From: Streptomyces sp. NL15-2K
GTDB lineage: Bacteria > Actinomycetota > Actinomycetes > Streptomycetales > Streptomycetaceae
Direction: 5' to 3'
Assembly (NCBI RefSeq): GCF_030551255.1
Contig: NZ_CP130630.1
Span: 4,383,501 to 4,447,500, forward strand
DNA: 64,000 nucleotides
The notes under the pieces were generated by a model. That model searched no databases, was not told the DNA's origin, and saw only the letters and a program-made list of their open reading frames with translations. Numbering within the stretch: position 1 is the first letter of the stretch; each line of letters opens with the position of its first letter. A program made the translations under genes and the position numbers. Positions 15,322 through 24,459 of this stretch are shown here, piece after piece.

Positions 15322-17156
15322 GCCTGGCCTCCGTCCTGTCCGTACGGCTGGTCATGCGGGCCCGGCGGGCCCGAGGCCTCGAATGCCGACGGTTTCACGC
15401 CGCCGGCTCCCGGGCCCGCCTGGTGAGGGATACGTGGCTCGTCGCCGTCCTGTTCGGCGTCGGGGGCGGCGTTGTGCGACTCGCGCTCCGCGACGACCTC
15501 CTTGACGGCCTCGACGACGCCTCGGTAGCCGGAGCAGCGGCACAGGTTGCCGCACAGCGCCTGGCGGGTCTCCATCTCGCTCGGCGCCGGGTTGCCCTCG
15601 AGCAGGTCGTGCACGGTCATCGCCATGCCCGGCACGCAGAACCCGCACTGCACCGCGCCGCACCGGGCGAGGGCACGCTGCACGTCCGAGGGCTGCCCGT
15701 CGACGGCCAGGCCCTCGACCGTACGGACCTCGCTGCCGGCCGCGGTCACGCCCGGCACCAGGCAGGAGGCGACGAGCCGCCCGTCGACCTGGACGTTGCA
15801 GGCCCCGCACTCGCCCTGCGAGCAGCCGTCCTTGGCGCCCGCGAGACCGAGCCGCTCGCGCAGCACGTAGAGCAGCGATTCGCCGATCCAGGCGTCGGTG
15901 ACGGGGCGGTCCACGCCGTTGACGCGCAGGACGTAGGAGGCGAGGGGGTGTTCCTCGCCCGGGAGCGTGGGTGCCGACTCGTCGGCCGGAGCATCGGAGA
16001 CGGCGGGCGCCGCGTCCTCGGCGGGCTCGGCGTGCGGCTCGGCGGCCTCTTCGGCGCCTTCTACGGCCTCTGTGGCGCCTGAGGCGTCCTCGTGCGCATC
16101 AAAGGCCTCGGGGGCCTCGTCGGTCGCGTGAGCGGGCTGTGCGGCGGCTACGGCGGGTTCGGCGGAGGTCTCCGCGTAGGGCTCGCCGGGTGCCTCCGCG
16201 TAGGCCTCGGCGCGCGTCTCCGTGTACGGATCGTCAGACGCTTCGGCGTACGGATCGTCAGGCGCTTCGGCATACGGGGCGTCAGGCGCCTCGGCGTACG
16301 CGTCGTCAGGCGCCTCGGCGTAAGGCTCATCACGCGCTTCGACGTACGACTCGGCAGGCGCTTCCTCGTACCGCTCTGCGGCCTGCTCGGCGGGCGCCGG
16401 GGACTGCTCATGGACGTGCGGGTGAGGCCGGTCGGGTCCCTGTCCGGCCCGGTCCCGCTCGGCCGGCCTGTGCCCCTCCGGCGCGGGCTGCCCCGGCCTG
16501 TGCGGGGCGGGCGGCATACCGGTGTCCGGCGCGGGCCGGTCGGGCGCGGTCGGCTCCGGTGCCGGCTGCCCCCACGGCTGTCCCGCGGCCTCCGTGGCCC
16601 AGGGGGCGGCCGCGCCCCCGGGGAGGGTGGCCGGCGGGGTGCCGCCGCCCCACTGCTCGACCAGGGACGACGTGGTGAACTCGCCCGATTCATCCGGAAG
16701 GTCGCCACCGGCGACGGGGATCGACCACTGTCCGGTCACGTCGTGACCCGGGGCCGGGGCCGCCCCCTCCGCCGCCGCGTTCTCCTCGAAGTTCCACTGC
16801 CCGGTGGCGCCGGGGTGGTACGTGAACCGGTCGTTCCGGGCGTCCCCGATCTCCGGGGGCAGCGCGTTCGGGTCGGGCCACTGGACGCCGTCGGCGGGCG
16901 CGGCGGGCGTCGCCCAGGAGCCCGTGGCCGCCGGGTCGGTGCCCGCACCGGTGTCCGGCGTCGCCGTTATCCGCGGCGGCACATAGCCGTGACCGGGCGC
17001 GGCGAGCGGACTGTCGGAGGAGGCCAGGAGGGCGTCGACACCCCCTTCGGGCAGTTTCACGAAGGCGGTGGCGCCGTCGTCGTAGTCGCCGTGAGGCAGC
17101 GGATCCCAGCGACCGCTGCCCTGGGGCGTGCCCTCTCCGTGCTGGTCGTCGGTCAC
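15318..17156 (-). CDS. 2Fe-2S subunit of the molybdenum hydroxylase with a ~400-residue N-terminal extension
   Basis: About 612 residues against ~160-200 for the family. The C-terminal ~170 residues (from about 403) are the canonical subunit: plant-type ferredoxin cluster 'GCSQGECGACNVQVDGR', then 'CGAVQCGFC' and 'LCGNLCRCSGYRG' for the second cluster. The front part is Pro/Ala/Glu-rich and low complexity, with a run of 'PYAEAPDD'-like repeats at about 258-335; I recognise no domain in it. GTG start overlaps the FAD-subunit stop by four bases (GTGA), and its own end overlaps the molybdopterin subunit the same way. The frame is continuous, so the extension is real coding sequence. Confidence 0.85.
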   Translation of the reverse strand: MTDDQHGEGTPQGSGRWDPLPHGDYDDGATAFVKLPEGGVDALLASSDSPLAAPGHGYVPPRITATPDTGAGTDPAATGSWATPAAPADGVQWPDPNALPPEIGDARNDRFTYHPGATGQWNFEENAAAEGAAPAPGHDVTGQWSIPVAGGDLPDESGEFTTSSLVEQWGGGTPPATLPGGAAAPWATEAAGQPWGQPAPEPTAPDRPAPDTGMPPAPHRPGQPAPEGHRPAERDRAGQGPDRPHPHVHEQSPAPAEQAAERYEEAPAESYVEARDEPYAEAPDDAYAEAPDAPYAEAPDDPYAEASDDPYTETRAEAYAEAPGEPYAETSAEPAVAAAQPAHATDEAPEAFDAHEDASGATEAVEGAEEAAEPHAEPAEDAAPAVSDAPADESAPTLPGEEHPLASYVLRVNGVDRPVTDAWIGESLLYVLRERLGLAGAKDGCSQGECGACNVQVDGRLVASCLVPGVTAAGSEVRTVEGLAVDGQPSDVQRALARCGAVQCGFCVPGMAMTVHDLLEGNPAPSEMETRQALCGNLCRCSGYRGVVEAVKEVVAERESHNAAPDAEQDGDEPRIPHQAGPGAGGVKPSAFEASGPPGPHDQPYGQDGGQA

Positions 17157-18046
17157 GACAGTGCCCTCCCCAGTGCTCGTCGGGCCAGCGCGGCGACGGT
17201 GCGCCGCAGGTGCAGTACGGCGGGCGGAAGCTGCTGTACGGAGCCGTCCTCGGCCGGCACCGGGTCGGGGATGCAGGCCGCGGAGACGTACTCCCCGAAG
17301 GCGCTCAGCGCCTCCGGGACGATCGCGCGGTTGTTGTCCCAGTCGATCAGCCGGGCGACCCACTGCTCGGCCTCCAGGGGCCTGAGCGCCATCGGCGCTA
17401 TGGCGCCCACGGCGCACCTGACTCCGCGCCGGGCGGGGTCGAGGACCAGCGCGACGGACGCGACCGCGCGGCCCGGGCCGGTGCGGCCGGTCGCCTTGAG
17501 GAAGACCTGCGGCGCGTGCAGCAGCGGCACGCGCACGTAGCCGATGAGTTCGCCGGCGCGCAGCATCTCCATGCCGGCCAGCAGGTGCGACACCGGGATC
17601 TCCCGACGGACTCCGCCCGGGCCCGCGATGATCAGTGTCGCCTCCAGGGCGGCCAGCACCGGCAGCGCGTCCCCGGTGGGGGCCGCCGAGGCGATGTTGC
17701 CGCCCAGGGTGCCGGCATTGCGGATCTGCGGCGGGCCGGCGGCGCGTGCGGCGGCGGCGAGCGCCGGGATCAGGGCGGCGAAGTCGGGGCGGCCCATCCG
17801 CGCGTGGGTGAGGCCCGCGCCCAGCAGGGCGTGGCCGTCCTGGTACTGCCAGCCGCGGATCTCGCTGATCCGGCCCAGGCCGACCAGTGCGGCGGGCCTG
17901 AGCTGTCCGGAGTTGACGGCTGCCATCAGGTCGGTGCCGCCCGCTACGGGCACGGCGGCGGGCATGGCGGCCAGGGCCGCCACGGCCTCGTCCAGAGTCG
18001 TGGGCAGCGTGACGGTCTGCGCCGCCTGTGGTGCGTGCGTGGTCAA
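17153..18046 (-). CDS. FAD-binding subunit of the molybdenum hydroxylase
   Basis: 297 residues from a TTG start ('TTHAPQAAQTVTLP'); a GTG nine codons upstream is possible but has no ribosome site. The FAD-binding signatures 'PVAGGTDLMAAVNSG' and 'RNAGTLGGNIASAAPTGD' are those of CoxM/xanthine-dehydrogenase medium subunits, which pass electrons from the 2Fe-2S clusters to FAD. First gene of a tightly overlapping three-gene operon (FAD, 2Fe-2S, Mo). No maturation gene such as xdhC is visible nearby. Confidence 0.85.
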   Translation of the reverse strand: MTTHAPQAAQTVTLPTTLDEAVAALAAMPAAVPVAGGTDLMAAVNSGQLRPAALVGLGRISEIRGWQYQDGHALLGAGLTHARMGRPDFAALIPALAAAARAAGPPQIRNAGTLGGNIASAAPTGDALPVLAALEATLIIAGPGGVRREIPVSHLLAGMEMLRAGELIGYVRVPLLHAPQVFLKATGRTGPGRAVASVALVLDPARRGVRCAVGAIAPMALRPLEAEQWVARLIDWDNNRAIVPEALSAFGEYVSAACIPDPVPAEDGSVQQLPPAVLHLRRTVAALARRALGRALS

Positions 18047-18285
18047 ACCGGCTGCCCCTTCCCGCTGCCCCACCTGGTCCCACCTGTGTTGCCGTACCGT
18101 ACGTGCTGACAGGGCGGACGTGGCAACTCTGGCACATCTTCGCAGGACACGAAGACAGGGGTCCGGTAGGAGGCATTCGCCCGCCTCACCAGGGAGATGG
18201 TCCGTTTTCGTACGGCTTCACCCGTGCGTACCGATTGACACTCTTCGGTGAGTCTTGCGGGCTTTTTCCATGGCCTGTTCGGGGG

Positions 18286-19926
18286 TTACCTGTTCGGGGG
18301 CGGGCCGTCGATCGGCCGGCCCAGCACACCGGGCCGCTGCTGCCACGGCAACGGTCCGGCGGGCGGCCGGTACGCGACCCCCAGGGCGTCGAGTCGCCGG
18401 TAGTGGGCGGCCATCCGCCGCTCGAAGTCGGCGAAGTCCCGTTCGGCGGGGGCGGGCAGGCGGCTCCACGCCACCTCGGCGAAGGCGGCGAGCCTGGGGA
18501 AGGTCTGGTAGTCCACACGCGCGCGGTCCTCCATCACCTCGGTCCACACGTTGGCCTGCGTGCCGAGCACGTGCCGGGCCTCCTCGGGCGTCAACTCCGG
18601 TGGAACGGGCTCGAACCGAAAGACGTCCTCCAGTGTGCGGACGTACCCGATCGGAACCGGCTCGTCCGCGCCCGCGTGCTGCCGGTGGTCCAAGTAGACC
18701 TGCTGCTCGGGGCACATGACGACGTCGTGGCCGGCCCGCGCGGCGGCGATCCCGCCCTGGTATCCGCGCCACGAGGAAACGGCCGCCCCCTCGGCGAGTC
18801 CGCCCTCCAGGATCTCGTCCCAGCCGATGAGTCTGCGCCCGCGCGCGGAGAGCCACTTGTCGAAGTGACCGATGAACCACGACTGCAGCTCGTCCTCGTC
18901 GGCGAGGCCGAGTTCCCTGATGCGGGCCTGCGCGGTGGGCGACTGCCGCCACTGCTCCTTGGCGCATTCGTCGCCGCCGACGTGAATGAACTCGGAAGGG
19001 AACAGCTCCAGCAGTTCCTCGAACACCCCCTCGTAGAAGCGCAGGGTGTTGTCAGTGGGGGCGAGTACGTTCAAAGAGATGCCCCAGTTGTCCCAGACCG
19101 AGAGGGAGGCCGTGTCGATGACGTCGGTGTTGCCGAGTTCCGGGTACGCGGCGATGGCGGCCTGCGAGTGGCCGGGTACGTCGATTTCGGGGACGACGGT
19201 GATATGCCGCTCGGCGGCGTAGGCCACGATCTCCCGGATGTCGTCCTGGGTGTAGTAGCCACCGTGCGGCTTGTCCTCCCACAGCGGTGAGGCCCGGTGG
19301 CCGAATTTCGTGCGCGCCCGCCAGGAGCCGACCTCGGTCAGCCGGGGGTACCTCTTGATCTCGATCCGCCAGCCCTGGTCGTCCGTCAAGTGGAAGTGGA
19401 AGACGTTGAGTTTGTGCGCGGCCATCAGATCGAGATGGCGCAGGACGCCGTCCTTGGGCATGAAGTGCCGGGCCACGTCGAGCATGAAGCCGCGCCAGCG
19501 GAAGCGGGGCGCGTCGCGGATGGTGACCGCGGGTACTTCCCAGGCACGCTTGGAGGTGACCGGGGCGCGGCGGAAGACATCCGGACCGAGGAGCTGACGG
19601 AAGGTCTGGGCGCCGTGGAACAGGCCCGCTTCGCTCGCCGCGTCGATGACGACCGTTCCGCCGCTCGCGGTGAGGCGGTATGCCTCGGGGCCGCCGAGTT
19701 CGTCGGCGAGGGGCGGCCAGATCCGCAGAAGAATGTGGTTCTCACTGGATGAGTGCGGCCACAAGGGCAGGCCGGTCGCCGCGCCGACCGTCGTACGCAG
19801 CCAGTGTGCGACGCGCCAGGTGCCGCGGGCCGCCTGGATCTCAGTGGCCTGGTCCAGGACGAACCCCTGGCCACCCGGGGTGGCGACGCTCGACGGCGCC
19901 GGAATCAGTTCCGTCAGTGAAGTCAC
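18286..19926 (-). CDS. GH20 beta-N-acetylhexosaminidase
   Basis: 546 residues, no signal peptide, so probably cytoplasmic. An N-terminal GH20b-like domain precedes the TIM barrel. The catalytic Asp-Glu pair is in 'HVGGDECAKEQW' (D319-E320), with 'FHFHLTDDQGWR' and 'PEIDVPGHSQA' also diagnostic. The enzyme removes terminal GlcNAc or GalNAc from oligosaccharides by substrate-assisted catalysis. GTG start lies one base after the upstream permease stop. As the last gene of a binding protein-permease-permease operon, it probably hydrolyses imported chitobiose-like sugars. Confidence 0.9.
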   Translation of the reverse strand: MTSLTELIPAPSSVATPGGQGFVLDQATEIQAARGTWRVAHWLRTTVGAATGLPLWPHSSSENHILLRIWPPLADELGGPEAYRLTASGGTVVIDAASEAGLFHGAQTFRQLLGPDVFRRAPVTSKRAWEVPAVTIRDAPRFRWRGFMLDVARHFMPKDGVLRHLDLMAAHKLNVFHFHLTDDQGWRIEIKRYPRLTEVGSWRARTKFGHRASPLWEDKPHGGYYTQDDIREIVAYAAERHITVVPEIDVPGHSQAAIAAYPELGNTDVIDTASLSVWDNWGISLNVLAPTDNTLRFYEGVFEELLELFPSEFIHVGGDECAKEQWRQSPTAQARIRELGLADEDELQSWFIGHFDKWLSARGRRLIGWDEILEGGLAEGAAVSSWRGYQGGIAAARAGHDVVMCPEQQVYLDHRQHAGADEPVPIGYVRTLEDVFRFEPVPPELTPEEARHVLGTQANVWTEVMEDRARVDYQTFPRLAAFAEVAWSRLPAPAERDFADFERRMAAHYRRLDALGVAYRPPAGPLPWQQRPGVLGRPIDGPPPNR

Positions 19927-19927
19927 G

Positions 19928-20773
19928 TCAGTCCTTTACCGCTCCGCCCAGCCCGGAGACCAGTCGTCGCTGTACGAGTACGAAGAAGATCAGCACCGGA
20001 ATCGTCATCACCGTCGAGGCCGCCATCACACCGCCCCAGTCCGGGTCGTCCGGCTTGTAGAAGACCAGCAGGGCCATCGGCAGTGTGGACTGCGACGTGT
20101 CGCTGATGATGAAGGACTTGGCGAACAGGAAGTCGTTCCAGGCGGAGATGAAGGAGAACACGCTCGTGGCCACCAACCCGGGGAAGACCAGTGGGAAAAG
20201 GATCTGCCACAGGAATCGCGCCCGGCTCGCCCCGTCGATGTACGCCGCCTCCTCCAGCGCCTCCGGTACGGCTTTCACGAACCCCCGCAGCATCCAGATC
20301 GCGAACGGCAGCGAGAAGGCGATGTGGGGCAGGATCAGCGAGCCCAGCGTGTTCAGCTGACCGAAGTCCCGCATGAGGAAGAACAAGGGGATCGTGAGGG
20401 CTTCCACGGGCACCATCTGGGCCACCAGAAACATGATCAGCAAGGTGGTCCGGAAGCGGAACCGGAATCGTGTGACGGCGGTCGCCGCGAGAAACGCGAT
20501 CAACGCCGAGACGATCACGACACTGACCGCCACGACCAGGCTGTTGAGGAAGTAACGGCCGAATTCCTGCTGCTCGAAGACGCGTCGGAAGGAGTCCAGG
20601 GAGGGGTCCAGGGTCCACGGCCGGGGCTGGGCCGATTCTATTTCGCCGGCCGGTTTGAAGGCGCTGAGCACCATCCAGTACAGGGGGAAGGCGACGGCGA
20701 CCGCGATCAGCAGGGCGGAGGCCTCGGCGGCCAGCCGCCAGGGACGTCGCACCAGGCCACGTAGAAGGTTCAC
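19928..20773 (-). CDS. Carbohydrate ABC transporter permease (MalG type)
   Basis: 281 residues with six predicted membrane helices. The EAA loop 'EALEEAAYIDGASRARFLW' contacts the ATPase. The GTG start follows GGGGGAGGA at ideal spacing and overlaps the stop of the other permease by four bases. No ATPase gene is in the operon, as is usual in Streptomyces, where the shared MsiK ATPase serves such importers. It forms the importer with the two genes upstream. Confidence 0.9.
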   Translation of the reverse strand: MNLLRGLVRRPWRLAAEASALLIAVAVAFPLYWMVLSAFKPAGEIESAQPRPWTLDPSLDSFRRVFEQQEFGRYFLNSLVVAVSVVIVSALIAFLAATAVTRFRFRFRTTLLIMFLVAQMVPVEALTIPLFFLMRDFGQLNTLGSLILPHIAFSLPFAIWMLRGFVKAVPEALEEAAYIDGASRARFLWQILFPLVFPGLVATSVFSFISAWNDFLFAKSFIISDTSQSTLPMALLVFYKPDDPDWGGVMAASTVMTIPVLIFFVLVQRRLVSGLGGAVKD

Positions 20774-21687
20774 AGTTCCTCCCCCTGCCGGCGCAACAGC
20801 CGCAGGTAGACGAGCGTGACGGCGAGCAGGATCAGCAGCATCACCACGCCGATGGCCGAGCCGAGGCCGTACTGCGAGGACGCGAACGCCTGTTGGTAGG
20901 CGTAGACGTTGAGCACGAGGTTCTGGCCGGCGATGCCGCCGCCGTTCGTCATGACGTAGATCTGTGTGAAGACCTTGAAGTCCCAGATGACCGACTGGAT
21001 CGTGACGACCGTGAGGATCGGCCGGAGCATCGGCGCGAGCACCGACCGCCAGATGCGCCACTGCGAGGCGCCGTCCAGGGCGGCGGCCTCCAGGACCTCG
21101 CTCGGTACGGCGCGGATACCGGCGTACACCGTCACCATCACGAACGGGAAGGAGCACCACACCACTTCGAGCAGGACGAGGAAGAAGGCGCTGTAGCGGC
21201 CGTACGTCCAGGAGTGGTCGCCGAGCCCCAGCACGCGGTTCACCGGGCCGAAGTCCGGGTCGAAGAGGAACAGCCAGACCGTCGAACCCGTGATCGCCGG
21301 CGTCGCCCACGCGCCCAGCGCGGCCAGCATCAGTACGAGCCGGGGTACGGCACGCACGCGCGTGAGCAGTACGGCGAGCGCGCAGCCGACGGCGAGGGTG
21401 GAGGCGACACAGGCCGCCGCGAAGAGGACCGTCGCCAGCAGCACCTGCCAGAACTGGTCGTCCCCGAAGAGCTCGGTGTAGTTCCCGAAGCCCCGGAAGG
21501 TGGTCGGCTCGCCGCCGCTGACCTGGGCCTGGGTGTACTGGAAGAAGGAGATCAGGCCGAGTTGGTAGATGGGGTAGACGAGCAGCCCGCCGAGGACGAC
21601 GAGGGCGGGAGCGAGGTAGAGCCAGGGAGCCTTTTGGCCCCGCGCACCCCCGCGCCCCAGGGGGCGCGGGGCAGGCACCGGCGTCAC
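20770..21687 (-). CDS. Carbohydrate ABC transporter permease (MalF type)
   Basis: 305 residues with a charged, Pro/Gly-rich N-terminal tail and six helices. EAA loop 'SEVLEAAALDGASQWRIWR'. The GTG overlaps the binding-protein stop by four bases. The N-terminal tail is encoded by a GGGGCGCGGGG-type palindrome resembling intergenic repeats, so repeat DNA appears to have become coding. Partner of the MalG-type permease downstream. Confidence 0.9.
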   Translation of the reverse strand: MTPVPAPRPLGRGGARGQKAPWLYLAPALVVLGGLLVYPIYQLGLISFFQYTQAQVSGGEPTTFRGFGNYTELFGDDQFWQVLLATVLFAAACVASTLAVGCALAVLLTRVRAVPRLVLMLAALGAWATPAITGSTVWLFLFDPDFGPVNRVLGLGDHSWTYGRYSAFFLVLLEVVWCSFPFVMVTVYAGIRAVPSEVLEAAALDGASQWRIWRSVLAPMLRPILTVVTIQSVIWDFKVFTQIYVMTNGGGIAGQNLVLNVYAYQQAFASSQYGLGSAIGVVMLLILLAVTLVYLRLLRRQGEEL

Positions 21688-22976
21688 CCGACGGAGCCGA
21701 ACGCGTCGTTCATCTTGGTCGCCGCGTCCTTCGAGGCCGTCGCCACGTTCTTCTTGCCGCTGATGACCTCCTGGAACATGGTCGGCAGGACCAGCGAGGA
21801 GTCGATCTGCGACCAGGCGGGCGAGGCGGGCACGAACTTGGTGTCGGCGGCGAGGGTCTCCACGAAGGGCTTCACGTACGGCTGCTCGGCCGCGACCTGC
21901 TGCCGTACGTCCGTGAAGGTCGGCAGGAAGCCCATCGCCCCGAACAGCTCTTCCTGCGTCTTCTTCGACGCCAGCTGCTTCATCAGGTCGACCGCGAGGG
22001 TGCGGTGCGAGGTGCTCTTCAGGACACCGAGGTTGTTGCCCCCGGCGAACGCCGGCGCGATCTGTCCGGCCTTCACGCCCGGCAGCGGTACGACCGCGTA
22101 CTCGCCCTTCACCTTCCCGGCCTCCACGGCCGTGTGGTTGAAGTCGCCGCCGATCGCCATGCCCGCCTGACCGGCCGCGAACGCGGTGATCGTGTCGTTG
22201 CCGCCCATGCCCGCGCACTTGGCGGCGGGACAGTTGTCGTCCGAGAACAGCGACGTGTACGCCTTGATGCCCTTCTGGGCGGCCGCGCTGTCGATGGCGG
22301 AGGCGTACGACCCTCCCTTGCCCGTGGCGATCTCGCCGCCGTTGGCCCAGATGAACGGCATCGCGCCGTAGGTGAAGGCGCCGCCGACCACGAGGCCGTA
22401 CAGGTCGGGCTTCGCGGCCCGGATCTCGCGGGCGGTGGTGGCCAACTCGGCCATGGTCTTCGGAACTTCGAGGTTCAGTTCCTTGAAGATGTCGGTGCGG
22501 TAGTACAGGGCCCGGACGCCGACGAAGTACGGGGCGCCGTAGATCTTGCCGTCCACCGTGACCGACTGTCTCGCGGTCGGGTCGGTGTCCTTGGCCTCGC
22601 TCCAGGACGAGAAGTCCTTGGTGACGTCGGCGAGTCCGCCGTCCTTGACATAGCCGGCGGTGTCGGTGTTGCCGTACTCGATGACGTCGGGGGCGCTCTT
22701 CGGGTCGTTGAAGGCCGCCTTCATGCGCTGGGCGCGGGTCTCGACGGGGATGTACTCGACGGTGACCTTGGTGTCCTTGTGCGCCTTCTTGAAATCGGCG
22801 AGGACGGAGTCGACGACCTTTTCCTTGGGCTGGTTGTTGACCTCCTGGAAGAGCCAGACGCGCAGGGTGCCGGTCTGCTCGTCCGTGTCGGAGGAGGAGT
22901 TGTCGGAGGTCTGAGGGGCACAGGCGGTGACGACGAGGGCGGCCAGGAGAACGGCCAGTCGGGGGGCGAGCTTCAT
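21684..22976 (-). CDS. Lipoprotein sugar-binding protein of ABC importer
   Basis: 430 residues. Signal peptide with lipobox 'VVTAC' (Cys about 20) anchors it outside the membrane. Family 1 extracellular solute-binding fold ('LRVWLFQEVNNQ', 'DVIEYGNTDTAGYV', 'GVRALYYRTDIFKE', 'LAVDLMKQLAS'). Start ATG eight bases after GGAGGA. First gene of the operon that ends in a GH20 hexosaminidase, so N-acetylglucosamine-containing oligosaccharides are the likely ligand; this is inference from context. Confidence 0.88.
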   Translation of the reverse strand: MKLAPRLAVLLAALVVTACAPQTSDNSSSDTDEQTGTLRVWLFQEVNNQPKEKVVDSVLADFKKAHKDTKVTVEYIPVETRAQRMKAAFNDPKSAPDVIEYGNTDTAGYVKDGGLADVTKDFSSWSEAKDTDPTARQSVTVDGKIYGAPYFVGVRALYYRTDIFKELNLEVPKTMAELATTAREIRAAKPDLYGLVVGGAFTYGAMPFIWANGGEIATGKGGSYASAIDSAAAQKGIKAYTSLFSDDNCPAAKCAGMGGNDTITAFAAGQAGMAIGGDFNHTAVEAGKVKGEYAVVPLPGVKAGQIAPAFAGGNNLGVLKSTSHRTLAVDLMKQLASKKTQEELFGAMGFLPTFTDVRQQVAAEQPYVKPFVETLAADTKFVPASPAWSQIDSSLVLPTMFQEVISGKKNVATASKDAATKMNDAFGSVG

Positions 22977-22998
22977 GGAGTGTTCCTCCGGACGTGCG

Positions 22999-23013
22999 TT
23001 GCAAGATATGCAA
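22999..23013. promoter_or_regulatory. Palindrome TTGCA-AGATA-TGCAA upstream of the GH20/ABC operon
   Basis: Perfect 5+5 dyad 23 bases before the binding-protein start codon, where an operator would be expected. It does not resemble the DasR site as I know it. No regulator gene adjoins the operon. Confidence 0.45.
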
Positions 23014-23115
23014 TGACGGTTTCGCTCTGCACAACGCAACGAAGGTTATGGAGTACATGAACATGTCCACAAGAGGTCTCAACCACTTCGTGACCCACGG
23101 GTGCGCGGACGCACG

Positions 23116-23154
23116 AAGGCCCCCGGGGCGCGTCAAGCGCGCCCCGGGGGCCTT
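23116..23154 (-). terminator. Strong hairpin terminator
   Basis: AAGGCCCCCGGGGCGCG (23116-23132) pairs perfectly over 17 bp with 23138-23154 around a five-base loop. It ends the DUF3039 transcript before the GH20/ABC operon. Confidence 0.8.
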
Positions 23155-23203
23155 CCAAGAACCTCAGACGGGCCGAACCCTCACCCGGACGGGACGGACA
23201 GGA

Positions 23204-23503
23204 CTACTTGTCGCCGCCGCCCTTGCCCTTGTCGTCGCCGCCGGCGCCCATGGACTCGTAGATCTCCTTGCACATGGGACACACGGGGTACTTCTTCGGG
23301 TCGCGGCCCGGCACCCAGACCTTGCCGCACAGCGCCACGACGGGGGTGCCGTCGAGGGCGCTCGCCATGATCTTGTCCTTCTGGACGTAGTGGGCGAAGC
23401 GCTCGTGGTCGCCGTCACCGTGCGACGTCTGGGGCGCCGGCTCTACGAGGGTTCCCGTCCCAGTACCTCGCTGCGGCTGGGTCTCAGGCTCAAGAGTGCT
23501 CAT
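23204..23503 (-). CDS. DUF3039 protein, small zinc-ribbon-like
   Basis: 99 residues. The conserved core 'VVALCGKVWVPGRDPKKYPVCPMCKEIYE' has a CxnCxxC arrangement that probably binds zinc, typical of DUF3039, an actinobacteria-wide family of unknown role. Both termini are low complexity; the C-terminus ends in Gly/Lys/Asp repeats. No Shine-Dalgarno before the ATG; a TACTCT hexamer eight bases upstream suggests a leaderless message. Lies downstream of the YqgE gene on the same strand. Confidence 0.8.
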   Translation of the reverse strand: MSTLEPETQPQRGTGTGTLVEPAPQTSHGDGDHERFAHYVQKDKIMASALDGTPVVALCGKVWVPGRDPKKYPVCPMCKEIYESMGAGGDDKGKGGGDK

Positions 23504-23533
23504 AACAAACAAGAGTACTGAAGCTCACACGCA

Positions 23534-24106
23534 TCAGTTGAGCGAAGGGTCGTCCGGATACGTCGCCACCATCGCGAGCTCGTTGCGCTGGCGGCGCAGG
23601 ACCTCCCGCCAGAGTCTCTCCGGGGACGGGGACGACACGTCGCCGGGCTCCGACTCGACGACGTACCAGGCGCCCTCCACCAGCTCGTCCTCCAGCTGGC
23701 CGGGGCCCCAGCCGGCGTAACCGGCGAAGATCCGCAGGCTTCCCAGCGCCGAGGCGAGCAGCTCCGGCGGGGCCTCCAGGTCGACCAGACCGATCGCGCC
23801 GTGCACCCGGCGCCAGCCCAGCGGGGCCCCGTCGACGGACGCGCCGCCGGGGATGACGGCGACACCGAGCGCCGAGTCCAGGGACACCGGTCCGCCCTGG
23901 AAGACGACGCCGGGTTCGCCGGCGAGGTCGGCCCAGCCCTCCAGGATGTCGCCCACGTCCACCGGGGTGGGCCGGTTGAGGACGACACCGAGGGAGCCCT
24001 CCTCGTCGTGGTCGAGAAGGAGCACCACCGCGCGGTCGAAGTTCGGGTCCGCCAGGGCGGGTGTTGCCACGAGCAACCGCCCTGTGAGCGAGGACACCTC
24101 GGTCAT
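23534..24106 (-). CDS. YqgE/AlgH family protein (DUF179)
   Basis: 190 residues from the ATG at 24106 ('MTEVSSLTGRLLVATPAL'). Conserved family phrases 'DPNFDRAVVLLLDHDEEGSLGVVLNRP' and 'FAGYAGWGPGQLEDE' are present. The biochemical function of YqgE/AlgH is not settled. Divergent from murA across a ~350-bp region. An ATG three codons upstream is an alternative start. Confidence 0.85.
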   Translation of the reverse strand: MTEVSSLTGRLLVATPALADPNFDRAVVLLLDHDEEGSLGVVLNRPTPVDVGDILEGWADLAGEPGVVFQGGPVSLDSALGVAVIPGGASVDGAPLGWRRVHGAIGLVDLEAPPELLASALGSLRIFAGYAGWGPGQLEDELVEGAWYVVESEPGDVSSPSPERLWREVLRRQRNELAMVATYPDDPSLN

Positions 24107-24459
24107 GCCTGACATGATCCCGCATCCCACCTGCGCGTGGGTAGGCGATACGAAAACGGGCGCCGGCACATGATCGCACCGACGCCCCCGTGCACCCGTA
24201 GGGGGAACGGTTCGTGTTTTGAACCCTCCCGAGCTGACGCCGGGGATTCCTGGCTCACGCTGCTCGACCGCTCAGCGAACGGCCAAGGCTCACACGATCA
24301 GCACCAGCCGGGTTGGAACCAGCCCGGTTGACATCAACGTCATCGAACGTACGCGGCGCTTGGTTCTCGCACCGCACACCAGGCAGCTTAGTCGATTCTG
24401 TGTGCGGCGATTACCCTTTCCCTCCTGGCCCCTGCCCCACTCATCGGAACGCGAGATAC
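24107..24459. other. Divergent promoter region of yqgE and murA
   Basis: No gene. It contains a perfect -35 TTGACA at 24328-24333 with TACGCG 16 bases later (24350-24355) on the plus strand, a candidate murA promoter, and a short CCGGG/CCCGG hairpin just before it (~24308-24326). The promoter call is weak because the -10 is poor. Confidence 0.4.

Noticed and set aside
16150..16390. Repeats suggesting a frameshifted or chimeric 2Fe-2S gene
   Set aside because: The frame is continuous, codon use is normal and both ends overlap neighbours by four bases, so it is a genuine extension.
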